From Opitutus sp. GAS368 (GTDB taxonomy: Bacteria; Verrucomicrobiota; Verrucomicrobiia; Opitutales; Opitutaceae), in the NCBI GenBank assembly GCA_945871085.1, contig CAMBVX010000025.1, positions 1 to 35,136 of the forward strand: a stretch of DNA of 35,136 nucleotides, read 5' to 3'. This document shows positions 18,713-31,592 of this stretch, piece by piece; the first letter of the stretch is position 1; every line of letters starts with the position of its first letter. Below the pieces are notes generated by a model, which was not told the DNA's origin, did not search any database, and saw nothing but the letters and a program-made list of their open reading frames with translations. Position numbers and translations under genes: made by a program.

Positions 18713-21541
18713 ATGAGAAAGGCACCCCAAACGCTCCGGTCCGCGCTGGCTCTCGCCAGCGGACTGATTTGGGCCGACCCCACCCGCGCGGCCGAACGTC
18801 AGGCGACGCCCACCCCCGCCACCGCAAGCGTCACGACGATCACCGCCGCCGCCGAGGGGCCGCCGAACCCGCCGCCACCCGTTTACCTGTCGCCCGCGGA
18901 AAGTGTGAAACTCGTGCAGCTCCCGCCCGGCTACCGCCTCGAACTCGTGTTGAGCGAGCCCGATATCCGCGAGCCGGTCGTGAGCGTCTTCGACGGCAAC
19001 GGCCGCCTCTACGTCGCCGAGATGCGCACCTACATGCAGGACGCCGACGCCACCAACGAGAAGGCGCGCACCAGCCGAGTCTCCCTCCATTGGTCGTCGA
19101 AGGGCGACGGCCATTTCGACCGGCATTCCGTCTTCGTCGACGACCTGCTGCTTCCCCGGATGATTCTTCCGCTGAAGGACAGCGTGCTCATCCAGGAAAC
19201 CGATACCGGCGACGTTTACGAATACCGCGACACCGATGGCGACGGCGTGTCCGACGAGAAAAAACTATTTTTCAGTTTCGAGCCCCGCCGCGGTCAGAAC
19301 CTCGAACACCAGCCCAGCGGACTAATTTGGGCGGCGGACAACTGGATCTACACGACCTACAACGCCACCCGCATTCGCTGGACCCCACACGGCCCGATGA
19401 AGGAGCCGACCGCTCCCAACGGCGGCCAGTGGGGCCTCGCGCAGGACAACTACGGCAAGACCTTTGTCGTCAATGCCGGCAACGAGAATGGCCCGAGCAA
19501 CTTTCAACAGCCCATCGTTTACGGCGCGTTCAAGATGCGTGAAGAAATGTCGGCCGGCTTCAAAGAAGTATTCCCGCTCGTCGGCCTCGCCGATGTGCAG
19601 GGCGGCACGCTGCGTTTTCGCCCGGTCGATAAAACCCTCAACCACACGACCTCCGCCGCGGGCGTGGAAATTTATCGTGGCGACCGCCTGCCCTCCGACC
19701 TCGTCGGCGACATGTTGTTCGGTGAGCCGGTCGGTCGTTTGATCCGCCGTGCAAAGATCGAGGTGAAGGACGGTGTCACGAAGCTCCGCAACGCCCACGA
19801 AAAATCCGAGTTCCTCCGCTCCTCCGATCCCTTTTTCCGTCCCGTCAATCTCGTCAACGCGCCCGACGGCACGATCTACATCACCGACATGTATCGCGGC
19901 ATCATCCAGGAGGGCAACTGGACGCGCAAAGGCTCCTACCTCCGCGGGGTGATCGACCGCCATGGCCTGGCCGACAAGATCAACGGCGGCCGCATCTGGC
20001 GCCTGGTCCACGACAGCCTGAAGCCCGGCCCGCAGCCGCGCATGCTCGACGAGCAACCCGCGCAACTCGTCGCCCACCTCAGCCACCCGAACGGCTGGTG
20101 GCGCGACACCGCCCAGAAGCTCATCATTCTCAGCCAGGACCAGTCCGTCGTCCCCGCGCTCCGGAATCTTGCGCGCACTTCCGCCAAGCCGCTCGCCCGC
20201 ATCCATGCGCTCTGGACGCTCGAAGGCCTCGGGGGCCTCGACGCCGGCCTTGTCCGGGAAAAATTCAAGGACTCCGATCCCCACGTGCGCGTCGCCGCGA
20301 TCCGCGCGAGCGAAACCCTGCTAAAGGCCGGTGACGCCACGCTCCGCGCCGACGTCATCGCGCAGTGCAGAGATACCAACCCTGACATCGCGATCCAGGG
20401 GATGCTCACCGCGAATCTCCTGAAGCTCCCTGACGCAACGGCCATCATCACGAAAACCGCGCAGTCGAATCCGGTCGCAGGCGTGAAGGAAATCGCGGTG
20501 CAGCTTCTCAATCCGCTCGGCGGCTCCATCGGCACCCAGTTCACCGGCCCGCAACGCGCCCTGCTCGAGCGCGGCCAGGGAACCTACCTCGAGCTTTGTT
20601 TCGCCTGCCACGGCATCGACGGCAAGGGCACCCCGATCGATGGCAAGACCGCCACGCTCGCCCCGCCTCTCGCGGGCTCCGCCACCGCCACCGGCCACCG
20701 TGACGCGATCATCCTATCGCTCCTCCACGGAATCGGCGGACCGATCAAAGGAAAAACCTACGAAGCCCCCATGGCCCCGATGGGTGGCAACGACAACAAT
20801 TGGCTCGCCGCCGTCGCTTCCTACGTGCGCACCAGCTTCGGCAACCAATCGCCCCTTGTCACCGCGGAGGATGTGGCCCGTGTCCGCGCCGCCTTCCCCG
20901 ACCGTAAGGAAGCGTGGACGATCGAGACCCTCAACGCCCGCCTGCCGCAGCCGGTCGGCAATCGCAGCGCGTGGAAATTCACCACGAACCGCCCGGCCAA
21001 GTTCGGCGCCAGCGACACTCCCGCCACCGGTCCGACTGGGATGAGCTTCACTGCCACCGCGCCGGTGACGGGCGCGTGGCTGCAAATCGAACTTCCCGAA
21101 GCCGTCACAATTTCCGAGATGCGCCTCAGCAGCGCCAAATCGCCGCGCAACTTCACCCGCGCTTACAAAATCGAGCTATCCACCGACGGTGAGAATTGGG
21201 GCGAGCCCGTGGCCACCGGCCGTGGCCTCGGTCCGATCATCGACGTGGCGTTTAGCGCGACGAAAGCCCGGTGGATTCGCATCACTCACACGCAGTCGCA
21301 ATTCGGCCGAGGCGGGTTTGGCGGCCCTGGCCGCGCGGGCGGCAATTCTGCCAGCGCGAACGCCGCGCCCGTGGATGCCGCCGCGGCCAGCGCACCCGGC
21401 GCCAACGTTCCCACCGGTGCGAATCCGCCTCCCGCTCCGGCCGGTCGCGGCTTCGGCGGCGGTCCGCCGCCCACCGATTGGACGCTCGACGATGTCCAGC
21501 TCTATCAACCCGTGCCCACCGTCGCCGCCTCGTCGCCATGA
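18713..21541 (+). CDS. PVC beta-propeller / HEAT / cytochrome c / discoidin-like redox protein
   Basis: The ATG at 18713 begins a signal peptide (about residues 1-27). The 942 residues contain the PVC 'putative membrane-bound dehydrogenase' beta-propeller (about 67-435; PPGYRLELVLSEPDI, FDGNGRLYVAEMRTY, DTDGDGVSDE), HEAT-like repeats (about 448-540), and a cytochrome c domain with CFACH at 629-633 and a candidate axial Met in APMAPMGG (about 684-690). A discoidin/F5-8C-like beta-sandwich follows (about 750-862; LQIELPEAVTISEMRLSS, ENWGEPV, ARWIRITH), split near its end by a Gly/Ala/Pro stretch before DWTLDDVQLYQP. It is related to the fusion protein at 4048 but carries haem instead of copper. 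Probable secreted dehydrogenase or electron carrier with carbohydrate-surface binding; substrate unknown. The stop codon overlaps a stray ATG at 21538. Confidence 0.88.
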   Translation: MRKAPQTLRSALALASGLIWADPTRAAERQATPTPATASVTTITAAAEGPPNPPPPVYLSPAESVKLVQLPPGYRLELVLSEPDIREPVVSVFDGNGRLYVAEMRTYMQDADATNEKARTSRVSLHWSSKGDGHFDRHSVFVDDLLLPRMILPLKDSVLIQETDTGDVYEYRDTDGDGVSDEKKLFFSFEPRRGQNLEHQPSGLIWAADNWIYTTYNATRIRWTPHGPMKEPTAPNGGQWGLAQDNYGKTFVVNAGNENGPSNFQQPIVYGAFKMREEMSAGFKEVFPLVGLADVQGGTLRFRPVDKTLNHTTSAAGVEIYRGDRLPSDLVGDMLFGEPVGRLIRRAKIEVKDGVTKLRNAHEKSEFLRSSDPFFRPVNLVNAPDGTIYITDMYRGIIQEGNWTRKGSYLRGVIDRHGLADKINGGRIWRLVHDSLKPGPQPRMLDEQPAQLVAHLSHPNGWWRDTAQKLIILSQDQSVVPALRNLARTSAKPLARIHALWTLEGLGGLDAGLVREKFKDSDPHVRVAAIRASETLLKAGDATLRADVIAQCRDTNPDIAIQGMLTANLLKLPDATAIITKTAQSNPVAGVKEIAVQLLNPLGGSIGTQFTGPQRALLERGQGTYLELCFACHGIDGKGTPIDGKTATLAPPLAGSATATGHRDAIILSLLHGIGGPIKGKTYEAPMAPMGGNDNNWLAAVASYVRTSFGNQSPLVTAEDVARVRAAFPDRKEAWTIETLNARLPQPVGNRSAWKFTTNRPAKFGASDTPATGPTGMSFTATAPVTGAWLQIELPEAVTISEMRLSSAKSPRNFTRAYKIELSTDGENWGEPVATGRGLGPIIDVAFSATKARWIRITHTQSQFGRGGFGGPGRAGGNSASANAAPVDAAAASAPGANVPTGANPPPAPAGRGFGGGPPPTDWTLDDVQLYQPVPTVAASSP

Positions 21542-21661
21542 ACAACCGCATCACGGCGCGTTCAGTGCGACCCCACCGTCACCGGTTCTCGGAGCTGAAG
21601 GGTTGAGTGCGCCGCCGCCAAATTCCATCTCATCCCCAGATTTCTACCAGACCCCAAACCT

Positions 21662-23203
21662 ATGAAATCCGCCGCACCTGCCGTCATTCCTCTGACCGTA
21701 GCTTTTGTCGCCGGCCTTTTGTTCGCGAGCGCCGTTGGCGGCCTCAACGCCCAAACACCTCCGGCGCCCACCGCGGCACGCACTGCATTTCCCGGCATGC
21801 CGAGCCCGGAGGAACGGAAACGGTTGCAGGAACTCACCGCGCTCGACCACAAGAACGTGCAGGAGCAACTCGGGATCACGAAGCTCCGCCCCGGCCCGAG
21901 CGGCAGCACTGCGCCCGATGCGGTCAATCCCGCGAACTACGATCCCGCCAAGGCGAATCCGTTTCCCAACTTACCCGAGGTGCTCACGTTGAAGAACGGC
22001 ACGAAAGTCTCCACGCCCGAAATGTGGTGGAAGCAGCGCCGACCGGAACTCGTCGAGGACTTTGAGCGCGAAGTCATCGGCCGCGTGCCGAAAAATGTTC
22101 CCAAGGTCACGTGGGAGGTCACGCGCACCGTTCAAGCCCAAGTTGGCGATCGGCCCGTCGTTGCAAAACAGGTCATCGGTCACGTGGACAACTCCGCGTA
22201 TCCGGGCATCACGGTCGACATCAAGATGGCCGTCGTCACGCCGGCGGACGCGAAGGCGCCCGTGCCGGTGCTGATGATGTTCGGTTCAGGCGGCATGCCG
22301 GACGATCCCGCCCCAAACTTCGGCCGCGGCCCGGGCCGCACCGGCGCACCCGCGGGACCGATCGATCCACCTTCGACGACTCAACTCATCGCTGCGGGCT
22401 GGGGCTACGTTTCAATCAGCACTTCGAGCATCCAGGCGGACAATGGCGCGGGGCTCACCAAAGGTATCATCGGTCTCACGAACAAGGGCGAGCCGCGCAA
22501 ACCCGACGACTGGGGCTCGCTGCGGGCTTGGGCGTGGGGAGCGGCGCGAGGACTCGACTTTCTCGAGACCTACCCGGCGGTTGACGCGAAGCGCGTCGGC
22601 ATCGAAGGCGTGTCACGCTATGGCAAGGCCGCGCTTGTCACGCTGGCGTTCGAGCCGCGCTTCGCGCTCGCCCTCGTCGGCTCTTCCGGTGAAGGCGGCG
22701 CGAAGTTGCACCGTCGGAATTTCGGTGAGGCCGTCGAAAATCTCACCGGCTCGGGCCAATATCATTGGATGGCGGGCAATTTTTTGAAATACGGCACCGA
22801 GGAATCCAAGTTCGGACGCAAGGACGCCAGCGATCTCCCCGTCGATGCGCACGAGTTGATCGCGCTCTGCGCGCCGCGCCCCACCTTCATCAGCTACGGC
22901 ATTCCGGAAAAGGGTGATGCCAATTGGCTCGACCAGCAGGGCAGCTACATGGCCGCGGTCGCCGCCGGCCCGGTCTTCCGGCTGCTCGGAGTGCGCGACC
23001 TCGGTGACAAGGACGACTACCGCGTCGCAATAAAGCCGCCGGTAAACATGGGACTGCTCGACGGCGAACTCGCGTGGCGCCAGCACGACGGGGGACACGA
23101 GGATCGTTCAAACATGAAGCACTTCATCGCGTGGGCGAACAAACTCATCCGCCACACGCCGCCGGACGCCGCGAATAACGCAGCGCCTCAGGTCAAACCC
23201 TAG
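21662..23203 (+). CDS. Glucuronoyl methylesterase-like protein (CE15-type)
   Basis: A 513-residue exported alpha/beta hydrolase (signal peptide about residues 1-30). CE15 features: GVSRYGKAA with nucleophile Ser318 in the family's G-x-S-R-x-G-K signature, Glu344 in SSGEGGAK followed by the HRRNFGE region, DAHELIALCAPRP, and a C-terminal QHDGGHED with His479 as the probable catalytic histidine. CE15 enzymes cut ester bonds between lignin alcohols and the 4-O-methylglucuronate side chains of xylan; several characterised bacterial members come from Opitutus. A Gly/Arg/Pro spacer sits near residues 220-240. The stop TAG lies in a CTAG palindrome that also gives the stop of the convergent GH43 gene. 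Confidence 0.9.
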   Translation: MKSAAPAVIPLTVAFVAGLLFASAVGGLNAQTPPAPTAARTAFPGMPSPEERKRLQELTALDHKNVQEQLGITKLRPGPSGSTAPDAVNPANYDPAKANPFPNLPEVLTLKNGTKVSTPEMWWKQRRPELVEDFEREVIGRVPKNVPKVTWEVTRTVQAQVGDRPVVAKQVIGHVDNSAYPGITVDIKMAVVTPADAKAPVPVLMMFGSGGMPDDPAPNFGRGPGRTGAPAGPIDPPSTTQLIAAGWGYVSISTSSIQADNGAGLTKGIIGLTNKGEPRKPDDWGSLRAWAWGAARGLDFLETYPAVDAKRVGIEGVSRYGKAALVTLAFEPRFALALVGSSGEGGAKLHRRNFGEAVENLTGSGQYHWMAGNFLKYGTEESKFGRKDASDLPVDAHELIALCAPRPTFISYGIPEKGDANWLDQQGSYMAAVAAGPVFRLLGVRDLGDKDDYRVAIKPPVNMGLLDGELAWRQHDGGHEDRSNMKHFIAWANKLIRHTPPDAANNAAPQVKP

Positions 23204-24834
23204 GAGATTTTCGCCGCGAACTCGCGCTCGCGATATTCGAACCAATCGAAGTCCGCGTGCAGGGCGGCGCCGGACATGTCCTGGCAGGCGACGCCGACAA
23301 AGGCGCCGGTGAAGTTCGGTGCGCCGGGCACGGTCGCCTCGTCGGAGAGGGTGCTCGCGTCGAATTGCTGCGCCAACCACTGCCACGCGGTGTCACGGCC
23401 TTCGACGCGATATGCGAATCGCAGGCGCTCGTGATCAATCTCGGCGCGGAGCTCCACGCGCGCGCCGGTTGGGATCGCGACGGGCGCGGTGAAGGAGTCG
23501 GTCGATGGCGAGTCAGGCGTGCAGGACATCACGCGCAGGTGTTTACCGGCGGTCTCGTCGTGCGAAAGGTAGAGGTAGTGCAGCTTCGCGCTGTTATAGT
23601 AGCAAATGAGTCCGGCGGACTGCTGGTAGTGCTGCGGCTCAAACTCGATCACCGTGGATGCGCTGTAGCAGTGCGCCTGCTGGCGGCGCGCGACGAGCGA
23701 TTGTTTGAACTGACTGCCGAGCGTTTCACGGCCGAAGAGTCGGAGGTGGCCGGGGCGCGCGGTGACCGAAAATATCTCGTCGGGATACGGCGTGCGCAGC
23801 CACTGAAAGTGAATCGGCAGCTTGGCCGCATCGAAGTTCTCGCGCGTCGGCGCGCCGGGAAACGGATGGGCGGGGAGCGCGGGTGCAGCGACTTCGGTGG
23901 CCGGCAGGCCGGTGCCATCGGCGGTGCGCAGCCAGCCGTCGGCGCCCCACGACATTTTCTGGATGGCGGTCTCGCGACCGAGCGTGCAGCGGCCGCGGTT
24001 CCGCAGCGGACGGCCGCAGAGGAAGACCATATAAGTCTCGCCGTTCTGGGTCTCGACGATGTCAGCGTGGCCGGCGCGCTGGAGCTCGACATCGGGCCGG
24101 TGGCGCGCGGTGAGCACATAGGTGTCGGGGTGGAGCTCATAGGGTCCGTTGAGCGAACGCGAGCGCGCCATCGTCGCAGCGTGGCCCCAACTCGTGCCGC
24201 CCTCGGCGACGAGCAGGTGATAGTAGCCGCCGCGCTTGTAAACGTGCGGCCCTTCCGTGAACCAGATGTCGGTGCCGGCGAAAATATTCTTCCGCTCCCC
24301 GATGAGTTTACGCTCCTGCACCGAGTATTCTTGGAGGACGATGCCGTTGAAACGATTCTTCCCGGGGCGGTGATCCCAGAGCTGGTTGAGGAGATATTTT
24401 TTCCCGTCGTCATCATGAAACAGCGAAGGGTCGAAGCCGCTGCTGTTGAGGTAAACGGGATCGGACCATTCGCCATCGATGGTCGGGCAGGTGACGAGGT
24501 AGTTGTGGAAATCGCGCAGCGAGACGCCGCTGGCGCCGCCGACCGATGTGCGGCCGTAGCGCTTCACGTCGGTGTAGATGAGCCAGAAAAGTCCGTCGGC
24601 GTAAGTGAGGCACGGCGCCCAGACACCGCACGAATCGGGATCGCCGAGCAGGTTGAGCTGGCTCGGGCGCGTGAGTGGACGCGAGAGGAGTCGCCAATTG
24701 ACGAGATCTCGCGAGTGGTGGATCTGCACGCCGGGGAACCACTCGAAAGTCGAGGTCGCGATGTAGTAGTCGTCGCCGACGCGGACGATGGAGGGATCGG
24801 GGTTGAAGCCGGGGAGGATGGGGTTGCGGATCAT
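23200..24834 (-). CDS. xynB: GH43 beta-xylosidase/alpha-L-arabinofuranosidase
   Basis: A 544-residue protein without a signal peptide, so cytoplasmic. The five-bladed propeller carries the GH43 triad: Asp13 in GFNPDPSI (general base), Asp135 in SGFDPSLF (pKa modulator) and Glu194 in FTEGPH (general acid). A C-terminal beta-sandwich (about 330-540) shaped like that of Selenomonas-type XynB covers the active site in characterised relatives, and total length matches them. It hydrolyses xylo-oligosaccharides, and often arabinofuranosides, to monomers after uptake. It lies 18 bp downstream of the GPH symporter gene, the usual xynP-xynB type pairing. Its stop shares CTAG with the convergent CE15 gene. 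The start is the first Met and begins directly with the family's IRNPILPGFNPD sequence. Confidence 0.93.
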   Translation of the reverse strand: MIRNPILPGFNPDPSIVRVGDDYYIATSTFEWFPGVQIHHSRDLVNWRLLSRPLTRPSQLNLLGDPDSCGVWAPCLTYADGLFWLIYTDVKRYGRTSVGGASGVSLRDFHNYLVTCPTIDGEWSDPVYLNSSGFDPSLFHDDDGKKYLLNQLWDHRPGKNRFNGIVLQEYSVQERKLIGERKNIFAGTDIWFTEGPHVYKRGGYYHLLVAEGGTSWGHAATMARSRSLNGPYELHPDTYVLTARHRPDVELQRAGHADIVETQNGETYMVFLCGRPLRNRGRCTLGRETAIQKMSWGADGWLRTADGTGLPATEVAAPALPAHPFPGAPTRENFDAAKLPIHFQWLRTPYPDEIFSVTARPGHLRLFGRETLGSQFKQSLVARRQQAHCYSASTVIEFEPQHYQQSAGLICYYNSAKLHYLYLSHDETAGKHLRVMSCTPDSPSTDSFTAPVAIPTGARVELRAEIDHERLRFAYRVEGRDTAWQWLAQQFDASTLSDEATVPGAPNFTGAFVGVACQDMSGAALHADFDWFEYREREFAAKIS

Positions 24835-24852
24835 TGCGCGGGGGAGGGAGGA

Positions 24853-26304
24853 TTACGTGGTGGTGGCGCTGGCGGCGGCGGCGCGGCGGGCAGTGAGGTC
24901 TCGTTCGATCTCATCCACCTTGGATTTGCCCAGCGGGTAGATGTAGAGCGCGATGCCTTTCAGGACCGCGACGCCAGCCGGGAACAGCGAAAACGTGAGC
25001 GTGATGCCGAGGATGGCGGTCGCCGATTGCGGGACGTTGGGCAGGTAGTCGTATTTCGCGAGAATCCACGGCAGCATCAGCCCGGCAACGGCGGTGCCGG
25101 TCTTAATAGCAAAGAGCGATGCCGAATAGACGAGCCCGGTCGAGCGCCGGCCGAATTTCCACTCACCGTAGTCGGCGACGTCGGCATACATCGCCCACAC
25201 GAGCGCGGAGGCGGGGCCCATGCAGAAGGTGCCGACGGCCTGCACGGCCAGTTGCAGCCAAAAGTTATGAACCGGGATGAAGTAGAACGCCGCCCAACAC
25301 GAGGCCGTGACAAAGGTGAGCCCGTAGGAGAGCACGCGTTTGTCTGCGACTTTGGCGAAGAAGCTCAGGCAGTAGGAACCGAGCATCATGCACGCCATGC
25401 CAAGGGAGATGAACACGGTGACGCGGTCGAACAGGCCGAACAGCACGGGCTGGTTGTCGTAGCCGGCGACGTATTTGAAGTAGTAGAGGGCGCTGCCGTT
25501 ACGCAGGCCGATGAACGTGAGCGAGAAGATCGCGGAGAGCAGCAGCATGATCCACGGGTAGTTACGGAGCAGCTCTCCCACTTCGCCCACGGCGTTGTTT
25601 TTCTGCCCGGGCGGGACGGTGACGCGCTCCTTGGTCGAGGCAAAGCAGATCAGGAACATCACGACCGAGATCACCGCAAAGATCAGCATCGTGAGCTGAA
25701 AACCTTTCAGCTCGTCGACGACTTTGCCGGCTTCGTTGGCGCCGCCGCCGAGCCATTTCACGAGGGGGCGCACACTCAGCGAGACGAGCAGGCCGCCGCC
25801 AAACGCGCCCACGAAACGATAGCTCGACGCCAACGTCCGAATCCGCGGCGAGGGGCTGATGACGCCGAGCATCGACGAATACGGCACGTTGATGAACGAG
25901 TAGGCCAACATCATGAACGCATAACTGACGTAGGCATACACCACCTTGCCCGACGAACTCAGGTCGGGACTGGCGAACAGCATATAGCCGCCCAAGCCGT
26001 AGGGCAGGGCGAACCAGATCAGGTAGGGTCGGAATTTTCCCCAGCGGGTCTGCGTGCGATCCGCCATCAGGCCAATCAGCGGATCCGCTGCCGCATCGAG
26101 CAGGCGGACGACCAGAAACATCGTGCCGACCACCGCGGGCGTGATGCCCCAGACGTCGGTGTAGAAATACGTGAGGAAGATGCCGAAGGTCTGGAAAAAC
26201 AGATTCGAAGCGGTGTCGCCGAGGGCGTAGCCGACATATTCAGAAGTCTTGAGGCCATCTTTCGGTGGAGTCTTGAGGTCGTCTTTTGGGGGAGGTTTCA
26301 ACAT
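24853..26304 (-). CDS. GPH-family sugar/xyloside:cation symporter
   Basis: A 483-residue membrane protein with about twelve hydrophobic segments. The N-terminal signature VGYALGDTASNLFF followed by FYTDVWGI and DAAADPLIGLMADRTQTRWGKFRPY is diagnostic for the glycoside-pentoside-hexuronide:cation symporter family (MFS clan). Pairing with GH43 18 bp downstream suggests xylosides or arabinosides as substrate, as for XynP. Before the conserved domain is a charged extension holding two copies of PPKDxLKT, encoded by an imperfect 24-bp tandem repeat (26246-26269 and 26270-26293), which other family members generally lack. The gene starts 12 bp after the metallo-hydrolase stop. Confidence 0.93.
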   Translation of the reverse strand: MLKPPPKDDLKTPPKDGLKTSEYVGYALGDTASNLFFQTFGIFLTYFYTDVWGITPAVVGTMFLVVRLLDAAADPLIGLMADRTQTRWGKFRPYLIWFALPYGLGGYMLFASPDLSSSGKVVYAYVSYAFMMLAYSFINVPYSSMLGVISPSPRIRTLASSYRFVGAFGGGLLVSLSVRPLVKWLGGGANEAGKVVDELKGFQLTMLIFAVISVVMFLICFASTKERVTVPPGQKNNAVGEVGELLRNYPWIMLLLSAIFSLTFIGLRNGSALYYFKYVAGYDNQPVLFGLFDRVTVFISLGMACMMLGSYCLSFFAKVADKRVLSYGLTFVTASCWAAFYFIPVHNFWLQLAVQAVGTFCMGPASALVWAMYADVADYGEWKFGRRSTGLVYSASLFAIKTGTAVAGLMLPWILAKYDYLPNVPQSATAILGITLTFSLFPAGVAVLKGIALYIYPLGKSKVDEIERDLTARRAAAASATTT

Positions 26305-26316
26305 GGGGCGATGGGT

Positions 26317-27237
26317 TCAGCGCGGGGCGAGCGAGCGTTCGAGGGAAAGTTGGGCGCGATACGCTCGCTCGGCGGCGGTGATGAGCCGTCTCCACCCGTC
26401 GGGATCGATAAAGGGGTTTTCTTTTTCGCCGCGGTCGAGCCGGGCAAATTTTCTGGTCATGCCGAACTGATCGCCATGCGGCGCGAAGAAAATGTCGCAG
26501 GGGAGTGCCTTCAGTTTTGCGAACGTCCCCTCGAATTGCTCCGCAAAATCAGGGAAAAGTGGGTTGTTCACCAGGAGGGTGCCGGCGTTGATCGTCGCGC
26601 TGCTGAAGAATACTACGCGCCGCACGTGCTCGCCTTCGGTCACGTCCATCGTCCAGGAGGTCGCGCCGCGCGTGTGGCCCGGAGTGAGGTGCGCGGTGAG
26701 CGTGGTGCCGCCGAGCGCGATGCGCTCGCCGTCGGCGACGATCCGATCCACTTTCACGGGCGCGTAGAGGACCGTGTCCTTTGGCCACTGGATGTAGTCG
26801 TCGTCGCCGCCGGACTCGAGGGCGCGGGCATCGCCGGCGCTCGCGACGACCCGCGCGCCGGTGCATTTTTTCATGAGCGCGTGACCCGCGACGTGATCGA
26901 TGTGGGCGTGGCTGCTGAGGATGAATTTGATATCGGTGAGATTGAAGCCGAGTTGCTCCACGCCGCGCTGGATGATGGGCACGGTGTCCTCGAAGCCGGT
27001 GTCGAGCAGGAAGTGCCCCTCGGGTGTGGTGATGAGAAACGAACTCACGCCGACGGCGCCGACGTAGTAGATGTTGGCGATTAGGTGACGCGGCGGAGTG
27101 GCCGGGCGCCACGGATCAAACATGCGCTTGACCGCGGCGCGGTCGGGTGGCGCTGGCAGCGGGGATGGAGTTTGGGCGACGGCGATAGCGCCGATGGCGG
27201 AGAAGGCGGCGAGGCAGAGGAAGTGTGAGGCGTTCAT
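26317..27237 (-). CDS. Subclass B3-like metallo-beta-lactamase-fold hydrolase
   Basis: A 306-residue exported protein (signal peptide about residues 1-21). All six zinc ligands of the B3 pattern can be read: His110, His112, Asp114 and His115 in HAHIDH, His188 in TPGHTRG and His254 in APHGDQFG. The N-terminal IANIYYVGAVGVSSFLITTPEGHFLLDTGF is also B3-like. Family members are class B3 beta-lactamases, but many environmental B3-like proteins have no known resistance role. Here it lies in the middle of a hemicellulose operon (12 bp before the symporter gene), so hydrolysis of a sugar lactone or another cyclic or ester bond is a reasonable alternative. Its ATG overlaps in ATGA form with the frame that continues past the stop of the upstream esterase. 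Confidence 0.88.
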   Translation of the reverse strand: MNASHFLCLAAFSAIGAIAVAQTPSPLPAPPDRAAVKRMFDPWRPATPPRHLIANIYYVGAVGVSSFLITTPEGHFLLDTGFEDTVPIIQRGVEQLGFNLTDIKFILSSHAHIDHVAGHALMKKCTGARVVASAGDARALESGGDDDYIQWPKDTVLYAPVKVDRIVADGERIALGGTTLTAHLTPGHTRGATSWTMDVTEGEHVRRVVFFSSATINAGTLLVNNPLFPDFAEQFEGTFAKLKALPCDIFFAPHGDQFGMTRKFARLDRGEKENPFIDPDGWRRLITAAERAYRAQLSLERSLAPR

Positions 27238-27356
27238 CGGGGTTTAGGAACAGCGGAGGCGGGGTTAGACTTCATCATCTGCTCCAACGCGGCGTCGGCA
27301 AGCAGCGGTGTTTCTCGACGGCGCGTGGGCGGCCATCCGACAAACGGACGTTTTCG

Positions 27357-30992
<3,636 letters not shown>

Positions 30993-31592
30993 ATGCCCAC
31001 TACGTCTCAAACCATCGAACGCCTCGCCCGAAAGCAGGGAAGCATCCGTGCCCGCGACCTCATGCGGCGAGGACTGCCAAGCGTTTATCTTGGTAGGCTC
31101 GTGCGGCAAGGTCGGCTCGTGCGACGCGCGCGAGGCGTATACGCTCCCGCCGATCAGGAAATCAGCGGCACACATGACTGGGAACTCGCCTGCCTGCGCC
31201 TGCCCAACGGTGTGCTCTGCCTGCTGTCGGCCCTCGTTTACCACCGCATCGGCACTCAAAATCCGGCGGAAGTCTGGATGGCAATTGACGTGAAGGCTTG
31301 GCGCCCGCGGTTGGATTATCCGCGGATGCGCATCGTTCGTTTTTCCGGTCCTGCGCTTTCCCACGGAATTATGACGGTGAAGGCCGGTCGCGCGACGCTG
31401 CGAGTTTACGATCCGGCCAAGACCGTCGCGGATTGCTTCAAGTATCGCCACAAGATCGGACTGGAGGTTGCGGTGGAGGGGCTCCGGGAAGGCTGGCGGG
31501 CAAAAAAATTCAGCCTCGAAGAACTCGCAGCGGCAGCCCGCATTTGCCGGGTGCGCAACGTCATTCAGCCCTACCTCGAAATGCTCACATGA
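30993..31592 (+). CDS. abiEi: AbiEi-type antitoxin (type IV toxin-antitoxin)
   Basis: A 199-residue protein with an N-terminal winged-helix-like segment (TIERLARKQGSIRARDLMRRG, then LVRQGRLVRRARGVYAP) typical of AbiEi antitoxins, and a C-terminal part containing VYDPAKTVADCFKYRHKIG, also a family hallmark. AbiEi proteins repress their own operon through the N-terminal domain and neutralise the partner nucleotidyltransferase without direct binding in the characterised type IV systems. Its TGA overlaps the ATG of the toxin gene (ATGA at 31589-31592), showing translational coupling. Codon use and GC are lower than in the upstream sugar-ester locus, consistent with acquired DNA. Confidence 0.9.
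   Translation: MPTTSQTIERLARKQGSIRARDLMRRGLPSVYLGRLVRQGRLVRRARGVYAPADQEISGTHDWELACLRLPNGVLCLLSALVYHRIGTQNPAEVWMAIDVKAWRPRLDYPRMRIVRFSGPALSHGIMTVKAGRATLRVYDPAKTVADCFKYRHKIGLEVAVEGLREGWRAKKFSLEELAAAARICRVRNVIQPYLEMLT

Noticed and set aside
23257-27084. A 1275-codon open frame on the plus strand
   Set aside because: It is antisense to GH43, the GPH symporter and the metallo-hydrolase, all with intact family motifs; high GC keeps the opposite frame open. Its translation is Gly/Ala/Arg/Val-rich and matches nothing.
26317-27237. Acquired antibiotic-resistance gene
   Set aside because: There is no mobile element nearby, base composition matches its neighbours, and the gene is embedded in a sugar operon; resistance activity cannot be concluded from the B3 motif alone.
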